Assembly: GCF_023630205.1 (NCBI RefSeq)
Contig: NZ_JALPRR010000001.1
Location: 806,001 to 870,000 of the forward strand
Direction of reading: 5' to 3'
DNA length: 64,000 nt
Source of the DNA: Pontibacter ruber
Lineage (GTDB): Bacteria > Bacteroidota > Bacteroidia > Cytophagales > Hymenobacteraceae
Each line of letters begins with the position of its first letter. The first letter of the stretch is position 1. Of the stretch, positions 7,636 to 16,195 are shown one piece after another. A model generated the notes under the pieces. That model made no database searches, had not been told where the DNA came from, and was given only the letters and a program-made list of their open reading frames with translations. A program made the translations under genes and the position numbers.

Positions 7636-8370
7636 ATGCTACATAAAACGATAACACTGTCGCTGCTGGCATTTGCCGCTTTCGCCTTTACTTATTGCTC
7701 TCCCGCAGCCAAAGAAGATAAAACAACAATCGATCAAAGCGTTCAGGTAGTCGGCGCCATGAAAAACGTGATGTGGAACGGTCAACTGGCCGGTACGATC
7801 AGCCTGGACACAATCGCAACAAAAGCGCATTTGTTCGGACTTGGGCCGGTGGAGTACCTGGCGGGCGAGCTGATGATCGTGGACGGCAAATCCTACAAAT
7901 CTACCGTACTGACTGACTCTAACATGCGGATAGAAGAAACCTTTGATGCCAAAGCGCCTTTCTTTGTGTACGCCAACGTGGCTAACTGGAAAGAGAGCTC
8001 TCTGCCCGATAGCATCCAAAGTATAAAACAACTGGAAGCATACTTAGATCAGGCAACCCAAACCGCTCCCCGCCCCTTTGCCTTCCGGCTCACCGGCACC
8101 GTCGGTTCTGCCACCATCCATATCGTGAACCTGCCGAAGGGTACTAAAGTCAGCTCGCCGGCCGACGCGCACCAGGGACAGCAGAATTACCGGCTCACCA
8201 ACCAGACAGCTGAGATCGTGGGCTTCTTCTCAACGGCACACAAAGCCATTTTCACGCACCACGACACCTACCTGCACATGCACCTGCTCACTGCCGACAA
8301 AAATCGGATGGGCCACCTGGACGAGGTAACGTTTACGCCGGGAACCATGAAACTATACTTGCCGGAGTAG
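7636..8370 (+). CDS. budA: Acetolactate decarboxylase, lipoprotein form
   Basis: A 244-residue homologue of BudA/AlsD, which converts alpha-acetolactate to acetoin with a Zn ion. The metal ligands are visible as H214-x-H216 and H227 in the C-terminal part, with the family spacing (2 and 11), plus the segment FGLGPVEYLAGELMIVDG near the N-terminus. Unusual for the enzyme, it begins with a signal peptide and lipobox-like FTYC (Cys21), so it is probably anchored outside the cytoplasmic membrane. No acetolactate synthase gene is near, so it may act on exported or extracellular acetolactate. Confidence 0.85.
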   Translation: MLHKTITLSLLAFAAFAFTYCSPAAKEDKTTIDQSVQVVGAMKNVMWNGQLAGTISLDTIATKAHLFGLGPVEYLAGELMIVDGKSYKSTVLTDSNMRIEETFDAKAPFFVYANVANWKESSLPDSIQSIKQLEAYLDQATQTAPRPFAFRLTGTVGSATIHIVNLPKGTKVSSPADAHQGQQNYRLTNQTAEIVGFFSTAHKAIFTHHDTYLHMHLLTADKNRMGHLDEVTFTPGTMKLYLPE

Positions 8371-8433
8371 CTTATACTTTATACTTGTGCAGCCGGTTAA
8401 TATTATGAGGACCGCTAAAGTCTCTCCTTTTTG

Positions 8434-8720
8434 CCATCCTAGAAGAATCTTGTGGGCCTGTATCGAAAGCTGAATCTTAGGGGTTAGTCAGGGCTGTTTC
8501 CTCCTCCATTTGCTGGCGCGGGTTTGCAACCCGTGTTTTAGTATAATGTCTGATTTGCAATCCGACTGAGCCAGAGGCCCAACTATAGCAGGTAACGAGC
8601 GAGGACGCTCGTGCCATGACACCCGGTTTTACTGGAATGAAACGACCTGCCGTGGTAAGCAAGAGCATTTTATTTGGCAAATTCATCCTTTAAATGCCCT
8701 CGCTACCTCCGGAGAGTGTG
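8434..8720. repeat. Intergenic repeat region after acetolactate decarboxylase
   Basis: The 557-bp gap 8371-8927 holds no gene I can support. 8434-8494 and 8689-8720 are clearly related to 54675-54731 and 54761-54790 (shared blocks such as CGAAAGCT and AAATGCCCT). Between them lie a REP-like palindrome, CGGGTTTGCAACCCG, and a sister GATTTGCAATC. This looks like a composite of dispersed non-coding repeats. Confidence 0.55.
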
Positions 8721-8927
8721 AGCTATCCAGCGGACTCCAGCCGTATTACAAAGTATAAACCAGGCTGCTCTTTCGCATTTCTCAATCCCGAAGCACTCTG
8801 CAGGGGGAGATCCTCATCCCGCCCAGAATTTCAATAGCCTTTTGTCATAGCTGCTGCTTATACTTGTGTTATACCCGCAAGCGCAGCAAACAAAGTATAA
8901 GCTGCGTAAAAGCACAGAAAACGAAGT

Positions 8928-9995
8928 ATGGCCAACACTCCGGAAGAAGACACCTCCCTTTACCAAATCCTTACCATTACCCACATCACAGAAGAGGCGG
9001 AAGATGTCAAGCTGTTCACGCTGGAAGCAACCGACAGTGCGCCCGTCATGTATACTTCCGGGCAGTACCTGACGCTGGTGCACAAAGCGCCTTTCGAGGA
9101 AGTACGCAGGTCCTACTCCATCACCTCCTCTCCCGCTTTGCAGGAACCTTTGACCATTGGCGTTAAACGCATCGAGAACGGCTTCTTCTCGCGCCAACTC
9201 GTGGACCACGCCAAGGTCGGCAACAAAATACTAACTACCGGGGCAGCTGGCTTCTTCACCTTGCCCGAAGATACAACGCCCTATAAGCAGGTCTTCTTCC
9301 TGGCGGCAGGCAGTGGCATCACCCCTATCTTCTCATTACTCAAAACAGTGCTGTACGCGCACCCGCATTTAGCAGTCGTGCTGCTTTACAGCAACAGCTC
9401 GCGCGAGACTACCATGTTCCTGGAAGAACTGGAGCAACTGGCCACTGATTTCTCCAACCGGTTGCACATCGAGTTTATCAACAGCAACTCACCTAACCTG
9501 CTACGGGCCCGCCTGCACAAAGACCTGCTTCGCACCTACATGGACGAGCTGGCCATTGCACCTTACGATCAGGTGCTGTTCTACCTCTGCGGGCCGCTCA
9601 ACTACATGCGTATGGCTTTTTATGTGCTGCGCCAGGAAGACGTGCCCGAAGAGAATATCCGAAAAGAAACCTTCAACGCCATCAAAACAGCGCCACCCAA
9701 AGTGCTGCCTCCCGACCTGGAGCACCACCACGTGGAGCTCCGGTTCAGGAACAAATCCTTTAGCCTGGCTTGCCAGTACCCGGACACTATACTTAAAGCA
9801 GCCCGGAAAGTGGGCGTCACCTTGCCCTACAGCTGCGAAACTGGCCGCTGCGGCAACTGCGTAGCCCGCGTTGTAAGCGGCAAGGTATGGATGTCGTACA
9901 ACGAAGTGCTTTCCGATCGTGAAACCAACCAGGGGCTGGTGCTTACCTGCGTGGGTTACCCGGTAGAGGGCGATGTGGTGCTGGATATTTTATAG
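8928..9995 (+). CDS. PaaE-like ferredoxin-NAD(P)H reductase with C-terminal 2Fe-2S domain
   Basis: A 355-residue three-domain flavoprotein. The FAD domain (about 1-110) has RRSYSITSSP, the RxYS flavin motif. The NAD(P) domain (about 115-250) has AAGSGITPIFS and the CGP loop (YLCGPLNYMR). The C-terminal plant-type ferredoxin (about 270-355) holds its cluster Cys as CETGRCGNC plus a later VLTCVGYP. The order FAD-NAD-2Fe2S is that of PaaE, the reductase of phenylacetyl-CoA epoxidase, but no paaABCD genes are present, so it probably serves another oxygenase or desaturase. A fatty acid hydroxylase lies elsewhere in the window, without evident linkage. Confidence 0.88.
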   Translation: MANTPEEDTSLYQILTITHITEEAEDVKLFTLEATDSAPVMYTSGQYLTLVHKAPFEEVRRSYSITSSPALQEPLTIGVKRIENGFFSRQLVDHAKVGNKILTTGAAGFFTLPEDTTPYKQVFFLAAGSGITPIFSLLKTVLYAHPHLAVVLLYSNSSRETTMFLEELEQLATDFSNRLHIEFINSNSPNLLRARLHKDLLRTYMDELAIAPYDQVLFYLCGPLNYMRMAFYVLRQEDVPEENIRKETFNAIKTAPPKVLPPDLEHHHVELRFRNKSFSLACQYPDTILKAARKVGVTLPYSCETGRCGNCVARVVSGKVWMSYNEVLSDRETNQGLVLTCVGYPVEGDVVLDIL

Positions 9996-10023
9996 TTTGA
10001 ATAACTCGGAAGCGCGATCGCTT

Positions 10024-10392
10024 CTAAACCTCCTTCAGCTTACCTTGCGTTTCGCCCAGATTTCTCCCCCACTTGGCGATAGCATCCAGTACCGGCACCA
10101 GAGACTCGCCAAATTCTGTCAACGAATACTCTACACGCAGCGGTACTTCCGGGTATACTTCCCTTTTTACCAGGCCATCTTCTTCCAGAGCTTTTAGCTG
10201 CAGGCTGAGCATTTTCTCTGTAATATCTGGTATCTGTTTCTTAAGCTCACCAAACCGTAGAGTCTTGTTTTTAAGATACCACAATACCACTGTCTTCCAT
10301 TTGCCGCCAATGTAATCCATGGTTACATCCATGGCGCAATGGTAAGATTTTTCGCCTATTTCGAAAATATACTCTTTGTCCTGTATGATCAT
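10024..10392 (-). CDS. HxlR-family transcriptional regulator
   Basis: A 122-residue winged-helix protein. It has the family signature CAMDVTMDYIGGKWK with Cys19 at the position used for thiol or electrophile sensing in HxlR/YodB-type regulators, then the recognition segment ITEKMLSLQLKALEEDGLV and the wing REVYPEVPLRVEYSLTE. It is divergent from a putative NADPH-linked reductase, with a perfect inverted repeat in the shared intergenic region, the standard layout of an HxlR repressor and its target. Confidence 0.9.
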   Translation of the reverse strand: MIIQDKEYIFEIGEKSYHCAMDVTMDYIGGKWKTVVLWYLKNKTLRFGELKKQIPDITEKMLSLQLKALEEDGLVKREVYPEVPLRVEYSLTEFGESLVPVLDAIAKWGRNLGETQGKLKEV

Positions 10393-10418
10393 TTTAATAA
10401 ACTGAAAATAAAGTTCAT

Positions 10419-10436
10419 ACTGTCAGGTTTGACAGT
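10419..10436. promoter_or_regulatory. Putative HxlR operator
   Basis: ACTGTCA (10419-10425) and TGACAGT (10430-10436) are perfect inverted repeats separated by GGTT. They lie midway between the divergent HxlR and reductase genes and just upstream of the predicted promoter of the reductase, so binding would plausibly control both directions. Confidence 0.6.
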
Positions 10437-10438
10437 TA

Positions 10439-10469
10439 TTGCAAAGATACCATACTATACTTACTTTTG
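10439..10469 (+). promoter_or_regulatory. Bacteroidota-type promoter of the reductase gene
   Basis: TTG (10439-10441), a 20-bp spacer and TACTTTTG (10462-10469) match the -33/-7 consensus TTG...TAnnTTTG. The start codon follows at 10508. The -33 box lies immediately beside the putative HxlR operator. Confidence 0.55.
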
Positions 10470-10507
10470 CTACTGTAATTTATATAGCAACTATAAAACA
10501 AATACTT

Positions 10508-11161
10508 ATGAAGAATATAGCAGTACTTGGAACTGGTATGGTAGGCAACACTATCGGCACCAAACTCATACAATTAGGGTATAAAGTAATGATGGGCAGC
10601 AGAAGCGCCAACAATGAAAAAGCGCTGGCCTGGGTGGAAGCCAATGGCGCAAACGCATCGACAGGCACTTTCGAGGATGCAGCTAAGTTCGGTGAGATCA
10701 TCTTTAACTGTACGAAAGGAGAAGTTGCATTGGACGTGTTTAAAATGGCTGGCCTGGAAAACTTCAAAGGCAAAACCATCATTGACATCAGCAACCCGCT
10801 GGATTTCTCGAAAGGAATGCCGCCATCTCTTATCCCGGAATACTCGAACACCAACTCGCTGGGTGAGGAAATTCAAAAATTGCTGCCTGAAGCCAATGTG
10901 GTAAAGACGCTTAACATTGTAAACTGCGAAGTGATGGTGGATGCGAAGAAAAGCGGCGGAGACCCAACCATGTTTGTGAGTGGCAACAGCGCCGAGGCTA
11001 AAGAAGAAGTGAAGGCAATTCTACAGCAATTTAACTGGACGGACATAATTGACCTCGGCGACATAACCACAGCACGCGGAACAGAAATGCTGCTGCCGAT
11101 CTGGCTAAGAACCTGGATGGCAACCGGAAACGGATATTTCGCTTTCAAAATCGTGCGCTAG
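10508..11161 (+). CDS. F420/NADP-type oxidoreductase (NAD(P)-binding domain protein)
   Basis: A 217-residue protein starting MKNIAVLGTGMVGNTIG, a Rossmann GxGxxG dinucleotide-binding motif, followed by GYKVMMGSRSA, which favours NADP(H). It resembles the NADPH-dependent F420 reductase-like family (ISNPLDFSKG, VVKTLNIVN, MFVSGNSAEAKEEV), though Bacteroidota are not known to use F420, so the cofactor partner is probably different. I start it at the ATG 10508, placing the Rossmann strand at the N-terminus; the longer frame from 10439 would run through the promoter. Its expression is probably repressed by the divergent HxlR regulator. Confidence 0.82.
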   Translation: MKNIAVLGTGMVGNTIGTKLIQLGYKVMMGSRSANNEKALAWVEANGANASTGTFEDAAKFGEIIFNCTKGEVALDVFKMAGLENFKGKTIIDISNPLDFSKGMPPSLIPEYSNTNSLGEEIQKLLPEANVVKTLNIVNCEVMVDAKKSGGDPTMFVSGNSAEAKEEVKAILQQFNWTDIIDLGDITTARGTEMLLPIWLRTWMATGNGYFAFKIVR

Positions 11162-11181
11162 TTCTTACCAGAAAACCCTGT

Positions 11182-11213
11182 AAAACCTGCGGAAATTACT
11201 TTTCGCAGGTTTT
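11182..11213 (+). terminator. Rho-independent terminator
   Basis: AAAACCTGCG (11182-11191) pairs with CGCAGGTTTT (11204-11213), a 10-bp perfect stem with a T run on the plus strand, 20 bp after the reductase stop codon. Confidence 0.8.
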
Positions 11214-11283
11214 GGCGTTTAAAAGGAAATTATAGTTTATCGCTACGGCAAGTATAAATCAGCAACCAAACGCTAACCTGAAA

Positions 11284-11691
11284 ATGAAAGACCCCGATAA
11301 AAAAACGGAAACCCGGCCCGAAGAAATTACCGCCGCATTTTATGCTGAGTTGGAAAAGCACCTTACCGAATTAGAAGCCGGAAAAGCCGAGCATACTTTT
11401 AAAATAAACGACCTGGCCGAACTGCTACACGTGCATCCAACCCACTTGAGCAACACCCTGAAAACGGTAACCGGACTTTCGCCCTGTGATATTTACGAAA
11501 ACAAGTTGATGGATATTGCCCGCAAACTGCTCACCGAAACCACCAAACCGGTAGCAGAAATTGCACGCCAGCTTACCTACGACCCTTCTAATTTCTCAAA
11601 GTTTTTCAAACACTTCCAGGGGCAGACACCCAAACAATTCCGTGACGCTTATTTAGCGGAAAGTATAAAAACAGATTTAAAGAAAAACTGA
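11284..11691 (+). CDS. AraC-family transcriptional regulator (DNA-binding domain only)
   Basis: A 135-residue protein made almost wholly of the AraC/XylS double helix-turn-helix: first HTH about residues 45-65 (INDLAELLHVHPTHLSNTLK), second about 90-115 (PVAEIARQLTYDPSNFSKFF) and the closing signature GQTPKQFRD. No sensor domain is present, as in short SoxS-like members. It stands 67 bp upstream of an SDR gene in the same direction, which is the likeliest target or co-transcribed partner. Confidence 0.88.
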   Translation: MKDPDKKTETRPEEITAAFYAELEKHLTELEAGKAEHTFKINDLAELLHVHPTHLSNTLKTVTGLSPCDIYENKLMDIARKLLTETTKPVAEIARQLTYDPSNFSKFFKHFQGQTPKQFRDAYLAESIKTDLKKN

Positions 11692-11758
11692 AGTTCTCAC
11701 CATAATCCCCGAGCAAAAGCCACCGAAATTTGTACCGTAAACTTTTAAGAAATCAGAA

Positions 11759-12523
11759 ATGGGACAAACTCAGAAAATAGCGCTGATAACAGGCGGCAGC
11801 CGCGGATTAGGAAAAAATGCAGCGTTAAGGCTGGCACAAAAAGGCACCAATATTATACTTACCTACCTTACCCAGCAGGACGAAGCAAACAAAGTAGTAG
11901 CTGAAATTGAAGCGTTGGGGCAAAAGGCAGTTGCACTGCAACTGGATGTGGCTGATGTTAAATCTTTCGACAGCTTTACAGAACAGGTTTTGCAGGTACT
12001 CCAGGATAACTGGGGAACAGATAAGTTTGATTTCCTGGTAAACAATGCAGGTATTGGTGCTACTATCCCGATTGCAGATGCTACCGAAGAGGCTTTTGAC
12101 AACCTGATGGACGTACATTTTAAGGGTGTATACTTTCTTACACAAAAAGCCTTGCCGCTGCTGAACGATGGTGGCCGTATCATCAACCTGTCTACAGGCA
12201 CTACCAGGTTCTGCGTGCCCGGCTACTCCATGTATGCGTCTATGAAAGGTGCCATCGAGACCTTTACCAAATACCTGGCAAAAGAACTGGGCTCAAGAGG
12301 AATTACAGCAAATGTTCTGGCACCGGGCGCTATTGAAACCGACTTTAACAACGCCGCTATCCGCAACAACCCGCAGGTGAAGGGTTTCCTAGCGTCGCAA
12401 ACGGCTTTGGGCAGAGTGGGCGAAGCAGAAGATATCGGTGGCATCATCGCCTTCCTGTGCTCTGAAGATGCCCGCTGGATAAATGCGCAACGAATTGAAG
12501 CATCGGGCGGCATGTTCCTGTAG
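11759..12523 (+). CDS. Short-chain dehydrogenase/reductase
   Basis: A 254-residue classical SDR. Cofactor motif TGGSRGLG near the N-terminus (residues 10-17), NNAG in mid-protein, catalytic Ser in INLSTGTTRF, and the YxxxK pair as YSMYASMKGA. The Ile-Glu-Ala-Ser-Gly-Gly ending (IEASGGMFL) is the usual FabG-like C-terminus. The substrate is not predictable. It follows the AraC-type regulator. Confidence 0.88.
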   Translation: MGQTQKIALITGGSRGLGKNAALRLAQKGTNIILTYLTQQDEANKVVAEIEALGQKAVALQLDVADVKSFDSFTEQVLQVLQDNWGTDKFDFLVNNAGIGATIPIADATEEAFDNLMDVHFKGVYFLTQKALPLLNDGGRIINLSTGTTRFCVPGYSMYASMKGAIETFTKYLAKELGSRGITANVLAPGAIETDFNNAAIRNNPQVKGFLASQTALGRVGEAEDIGGIIAFLCSEDARWINAQRIEASGGMFL

Positions 12524-12575
12524 CAACGACTAAACCTTTTATACTTTCTGCGCTGGCTTCTACAGCCAAACCTGC

Positions 12576-12583
12576 TATATTTG
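12576..12583 (+). promoter_or_regulatory. -7 box upstream of purN
   Basis: TATATTTG fits TAnnTTTG. It decides the purN start: the longest frame would begin at a TTG inside this box (12581), so the real start must be downstream, at the TTG 12608. Confidence 0.5.
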
Positions 12584-12607
12584 CGGCTTCATAGCGAGCT
12601 TATACTT

Positions 12608-13201
12608 TTGAAACGACCTGATAAAAAGAATATAGTCATTTTCGCCTCGGGCTCAGGCAGTAACGCACAGCGCCTGATGGAGTACTTCGAGCACCACCCG
12701 CAGATTCGTGTGGCCGCCCTGTTCGCCAACAACCCGAAAGCGTATGCCCTAAAAAGAGCCGAGACCTTCCACGTCCCGGCTCTTTTGTTTAACCGCGAAG
12801 ACTTTTACCACTCCGACAAGATACTGCAGCAACTGAAGTCTTTCGAGCCGGACCTGATCGTGCTGGCCGGCTTCCTGTGGCTGGTGCCTCAGAACATCCT
12901 GCAGGCCTACCCGAACAAGATCATCAACATACACCCTGCCCTGCTGCCCAGGTATGGCGGCAAAGGCATGCACGGCCTGAATGTGCACTCAGCTGTGGTG
13001 CAGGCCGGCGATGCGCAGTCGGGCATTACCATACACCGCGTAAACGAAGAGTACGACAAAGGCGAATTTATACTTCAGGAATATTGTCAGGTGCTGCCCG
13101 GCGATACGCCCGAAGAACTGGCTGCCCGCGTACTGCAACTCGAGCACAAGCACCTGCCGGAGGTAGTGGAACAACTGCTGCTGGAGAAAGACGAACTATA
13201 G
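12608..13201 (+). CDS. purN: Phosphoribosylglycinamide formyltransferase
   Basis: A protein of about 197 residues that formylates GAR with 10-formyl-THF, the third step of purine synthesis. The glycinamide-binding motif ASGSGSN opens the protein; the catalytic region reads VLAGFLWLVP and INIHPALLPRYGG, with the essential Asn and His in NIH, then TIHRVNEEYDKG bearing the catalytic Asp. The start is taken as TTG 12608 (MKRPDKKNIVIF); the upstream in-frame TTG lies in a promoter box. purH follows 31 bp later, forming a small purine operon. Confidence 0.92.
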   Translation: MKRPDKKNIVIFASGSGSNAQRLMEYFEHHPQIRVAALFANNPKAYALKRAETFHVPALLFNREDFYHSDKILQQLKSFEPDLIVLAGFLWLVPQNILQAYPNKIINIHPALLPRYGGKGMHGLNVHSAVVQAGDAQSGITIHRVNEEYDKGEFILQEYCQVLPGDTPEELAARVLQLEHKHLPEVVEQLLLEKDEL

Positions 13202-13232
13202 AAATCAATCCTCAACCCAATACCCGTACCCC

Positions 13233-14756
13233 ATGCAAGCTATAAAAATTAAATCCGCGCTTATCTCGGTTTACTACAAAGACCGCCTGGAGCCGCTCGT
13301 GGAGCTCCTGAAAGCCAACGGCGTAACCATTTACTCTACAGGTGGCACACAGGCTTTCCTGGAAGAGCAGGGCGCCGACGTAGTGGCCGTAGAAGACCTG
13401 ACTGCTTACCCGTCTATTTTCGGTGGCCGTGTGAAAACGCTGCACCCGAAAGTGTTCGGCGGCATCCTGCACCGCCGCGACAACGACAGCGATTTGGCCG
13501 AGCGTGAAAAATTTGAGATCCCTCCTATCGACCTGGTAGTGGTGGACCTGTACCCGTTTGAAGAAACTGTGGCTTCCGGTGCTTCTGAAGCAGATGTGAT
13601 CGAGAAGATTGACATCGGGGGTATTTCCCTGATCCGTGCGGCTGCTAAAAACTTTAAGGATGTGCTGATCGTGTCGTCGCGCGAGCAGTATGACGAAGTG
13701 GTGGAACTGCTAAGAGCAAAAGACGGTGCTACCGAACTGGAAGACCGCAAGCGTTTTGCTGCCAAGGCTTTTGATATGTCGTCGCACTACGACACGCACA
13801 TTTTCAACTACCTGAACCAAGGCCAGAACATCCAGGTGTTCAAGCAAAGTGTGCGCGAGGCCACGCCACTGCGCTACGGCGAGAACCCGCACCAGCAGGG
13901 CACTTTCTATGGAAAGCTGGAAGACCTGTTCGAGCAACTGAACGGCAAACAGCTTTCTTACAACAATCTGGTGGATGTGGATGCCGCTGTTGCCTTGGGC
14001 GCTGAGTTCGAAGAGCCGGCTGTGGCTATCCTTAAACACACCAACGCCTGCGGCTGCGCTACCGGCCAAAGTATAAAAGAAGCATACCTGGCTGCCCTTT
14101 CTTCGGATCCGGTATCTGCCTTCGGTGGGGTGATCATCGCCAACAGAACGATCGACATGGACACAGCGGAAGAGCTGAACAAGCTGTTCTTTGAAGTACT
14201 GATTGCGCCTGAGTATGATGCTGATGCACTGGAACTGCTACGTTCCAAGAAAAACCGCATTCTGCTGAAGCAAAAGCCGGTAGAGTTGCCAGCCAAACAG
14301 TTCAAGACCTTGCTGAACGGCGTGATCGAGCAGGACAAAGACCTGAAAACCGAAACAGAGGCCGATTTTAAAACAGCTACGAAGCGCGAGCCATCTGCAG
14401 AAGAGAAAAAAGCACTGGTATTTGCTGCTAAAGTGTGCAAGCACACCAAGTCGAACACCATTGTGCTGGCTACGGATAAAATGATGATCTCCAGCGGCGT
14501 GGGCCAGACTTCGCGTGTGGATGCCCTGCGCCAGGCTATCGAGAAAGCTAAAAGCTTCGGCTTCGACGTGAGCACGGCTGTTATGGCGTCCGATGCGTTC
14601 TTCCCGTTCCCGGATTGTGTAGAGATCGCTGATAAGGTAGGTATCAAGGCAGTGGTACAGCCAGGTGGTTCTATCAAAGATCAGGATTCCATCGATTACT
14701 GCGATGCCCACAACATGGCCATGGTGATGACCGGCGTACGCCACTTCAAGCACTAA
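13233..14756 (+). CDS. purH: Bifunctional AICAR formyltransferase/IMP cyclohydrolase
   Basis: A 507-residue enzyme for the last two steps of IMP synthesis. The N-terminal IMP cyclohydrolase (about 1-190, MGS-like) shows STGGTQAFLEEQG and GRVKTLHPKVFGGILHRR; the AICAR transformylase part has LRYGENPHQQ, the Lys-His catalytic pair in LKHTNACGCATG, and the closing DAFFPFPD and QPGGSIKDQDSI. The length is normal for the family. It follows purN and ends in a strong terminator. Confidence 0.96.
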   Translation: MQAIKIKSALISVYYKDRLEPLVELLKANGVTIYSTGGTQAFLEEQGADVVAVEDLTAYPSIFGGRVKTLHPKVFGGILHRRDNDSDLAEREKFEIPPIDLVVVDLYPFEETVASGASEADVIEKIDIGGISLIRAAAKNFKDVLIVSSREQYDEVVELLRAKDGATELEDRKRFAAKAFDMSSHYDTHIFNYLNQGQNIQVFKQSVREATPLRYGENPHQQGTFYGKLEDLFEQLNGKQLSYNNLVDVDAAVALGAEFEEPAVAILKHTNACGCATGQSIKEAYLAALSSDPVSAFGGVIIANRTIDMDTAEELNKLFFEVLIAPEYDADALELLRSKKNRILLKQKPVELPAKQFKTLLNGVIEQDKDLKTETEADFKTATKREPSAEEKKALVFAAKVCKHTKSNTIVLATDKMMISSGVGQTSRVDALRQAIEKAKSFGFDVSTAVMASDAFFPFPDCVEIADKVGIKAVVQPGGSIKDQDSIDYCDAHNMAMVMTGVRHFKH

Positions 14757-14778
14757 GCCTAGTTATTTCATAAAGTAT

Positions 14779-14810
14779 AAAAGCCCTGCTACCCCCGTAG
14801 CAGGGCTTTT
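14779..14810 (+). terminator. Terminator of the purN-purH operon
   Basis: AAAAGCCCTGCTAC (14779-14792) pairs with GTAGCAGGGCTTTT (14797-14810), a 14-bp perfect stem with loop CCCC, followed by TGTTTT. The rest of the 404-bp gap to mreB holds only AAGTATA-type words and the mreB promoter region. Confidence 0.9.
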
Positions 14811-15078
14811 TGTTTTACAAAAGAACGCTCTTCCGGCCAAGTAAGTCCGAATGAGCAACTTTGGTTTGAATGAGCAGCTTCGCAACGTTGTCCCATTTTA
14901 TACTTCTCCGGCAAGTATTATTTGGGGCTCCCGGAAAAATATTTCTATAATTCAATTTTCAGGAGCTTCTTCCGTTATATCAGGCAGTGCAATTCTGTAC
15001 AGAATCAATTTTTATACTTTATCTGTAAAAACAAAAAAGCTCTTGCTGCTATACATTATTAATTCTGCTGAATTTCAC

Positions 15079-15086
15079 TAATTTTG
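15079..15086 (+). promoter_or_regulatory. -7 box upstream of mreB
   Basis: TAATTTTG fits TAnnTTTG and lies 75 bp before the mreB ATG. No convincing -33 TTG is found at the expected spacing. Confidence 0.4.
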
Positions 15087-15160
15087 CGGCAAGTTTCTTT
15101 ACAGGAGAATAGTATAACTGATATATAACCAAGGCCTTTCTGCGCCTGCACGACGATACA

Positions 15161-16186
15161 ATGGGACTATTTAATTTTCTTACAAGTGATATAGCCATTG
15201 ATTTGGGTACAGCCAATACCCTTATCATCCACAACGATAAAATCGTAGTTGACGAGCCCTCCATTATTGCAGTGGATCGCACTACGGGAAAAGTGCTTGC
15301 TATCGGTCGTAATGCGATGCAGATGCATGAAAAAACGCACGAAAACATCCGCACCATCCGCCCGCTAAAAGACGGCGTAATCGCCGATTTCCACGCGGCT
15401 GAGGAGATGATCCGGGGCATGATCAAGATGATCGACACAGGCCGCCGCCTGTTCCAGCCATCGCACCGCATGGTGATCTGTATCCCATCGGGTATTACGG
15501 AGGTGGAGAAACGTGCTGTTCGTGACTCTGCCCAGCACGCAGGCGCCAAGGAAGTATGGATGATCCAGGAGCCAATGGCCGCTGCTATCGGTATCGGTAT
15601 CGACGTAGAGCAACCGATTGGTTCCATGATCGTGGATATCGGGGGTGGTACTACCGAGATTGCCGTAGTAGCACTTTCGGGTATCGTGTGCGACCAATCT
15701 ATCCGCGTGGCCGGCGACGTGTTCACCAAAGACATCCTGGATTACATGCGCCGCCAGCACAACCTGCTGATCGGGGAACGCTCTGCAGAGAAGATCAAAA
15801 TAGAAGTGGGCGCTGCCCTTACCGACATCGAAAACCCACCAGCCGACCTCGACATCCGTGGCCGTGACCTGATGACGGGTATCCCAAAAGTGATCAAGGT
15901 GACTTACCAGGAGATCGCGATTGCCCTGGATAAATCGGTTTCGAAGATCGAAGAGGCCGTGCTGAAAGCGCTGGAAATTGCGCCGCCGGAACTGTCTGCC
16001 GACATCTACGACAACGGTATTCACCTGACAGGCGGTGGTGCCTTGCTCAGAGGCTTTGACAAGCGTCTGGCAGCCAAAACCAAACTGCCTATCCACATTG
16101 CCGAAGACCCGCTTAGAGCTGTGGTACGTGGCACAGGTGCAGCCATCAAAAACATCGACAGCTTTAAAAACGTGCTGCTGACGTAA
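15161..16186 (+). CDS. mreB: Rod shape-determining actin MreB
   Basis: A 341-residue bacterial actin that forms membrane-bound filaments guiding lateral wall synthesis. ATP-binding signatures are DLGTANTLI (phosphate 1), VDIGGGTTEIAV (phosphate 2) and LTGGGALLRGFD (adenosine). The N-terminus MGLFNFLTSDI is the amphipathic membrane-binding helix. First gene of the mreBCD-mrdA-rodA cluster, whose members are nearly contiguous and should be one transcript. Confidence 0.97.
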   Translation: MGLFNFLTSDIAIDLGTANTLIIHNDKIVVDEPSIIAVDRTTGKVLAIGRNAMQMHEKTHENIRTIRPLKDGVIADFHAAEEMIRGMIKMIDTGRRLFQPSHRMVICIPSGITEVEKRAVRDSAQHAGAKEVWMIQEPMAAAIGIGIDVEQPIGSMIVDIGGGTTEIAVVALSGIVCDQSIRVAGDVFTKDILDYMRRQHNLLIGERSAEKIKIEVGAALTDIENPPADLDIRGRDLMTGIPKVIKVTYQEIAIALDKSVSKIEEAVLKALEIAPPELSADIYDNGIHLTGGGALLRGFDKRLAAKTKLPIHIAEDPLRAVVRGTGAAIKNIDSFKNVLLT

Positions 16187-16195
16187 CAGGCCTAC

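Noticed and set aside
8477..8686. Minus-strand frame of 69 codons in the 8.4-8.9 kb gap
   Set aside because: It reads through REP-like palindromes and the dispersed repeat; no conserved protein features.
10009..10024. GAAGCG-CGAT-CGCTTC hairpin as terminator between convergent genes
   Set aside because: Only 6 bp, no T run on either side; too weak to list as a feature.
12581..12607. Longer purN start at TTG 12581
   Set aside because: The TTG is part of a TATATTTG promoter box; a shorter start at 12608 fits the family.
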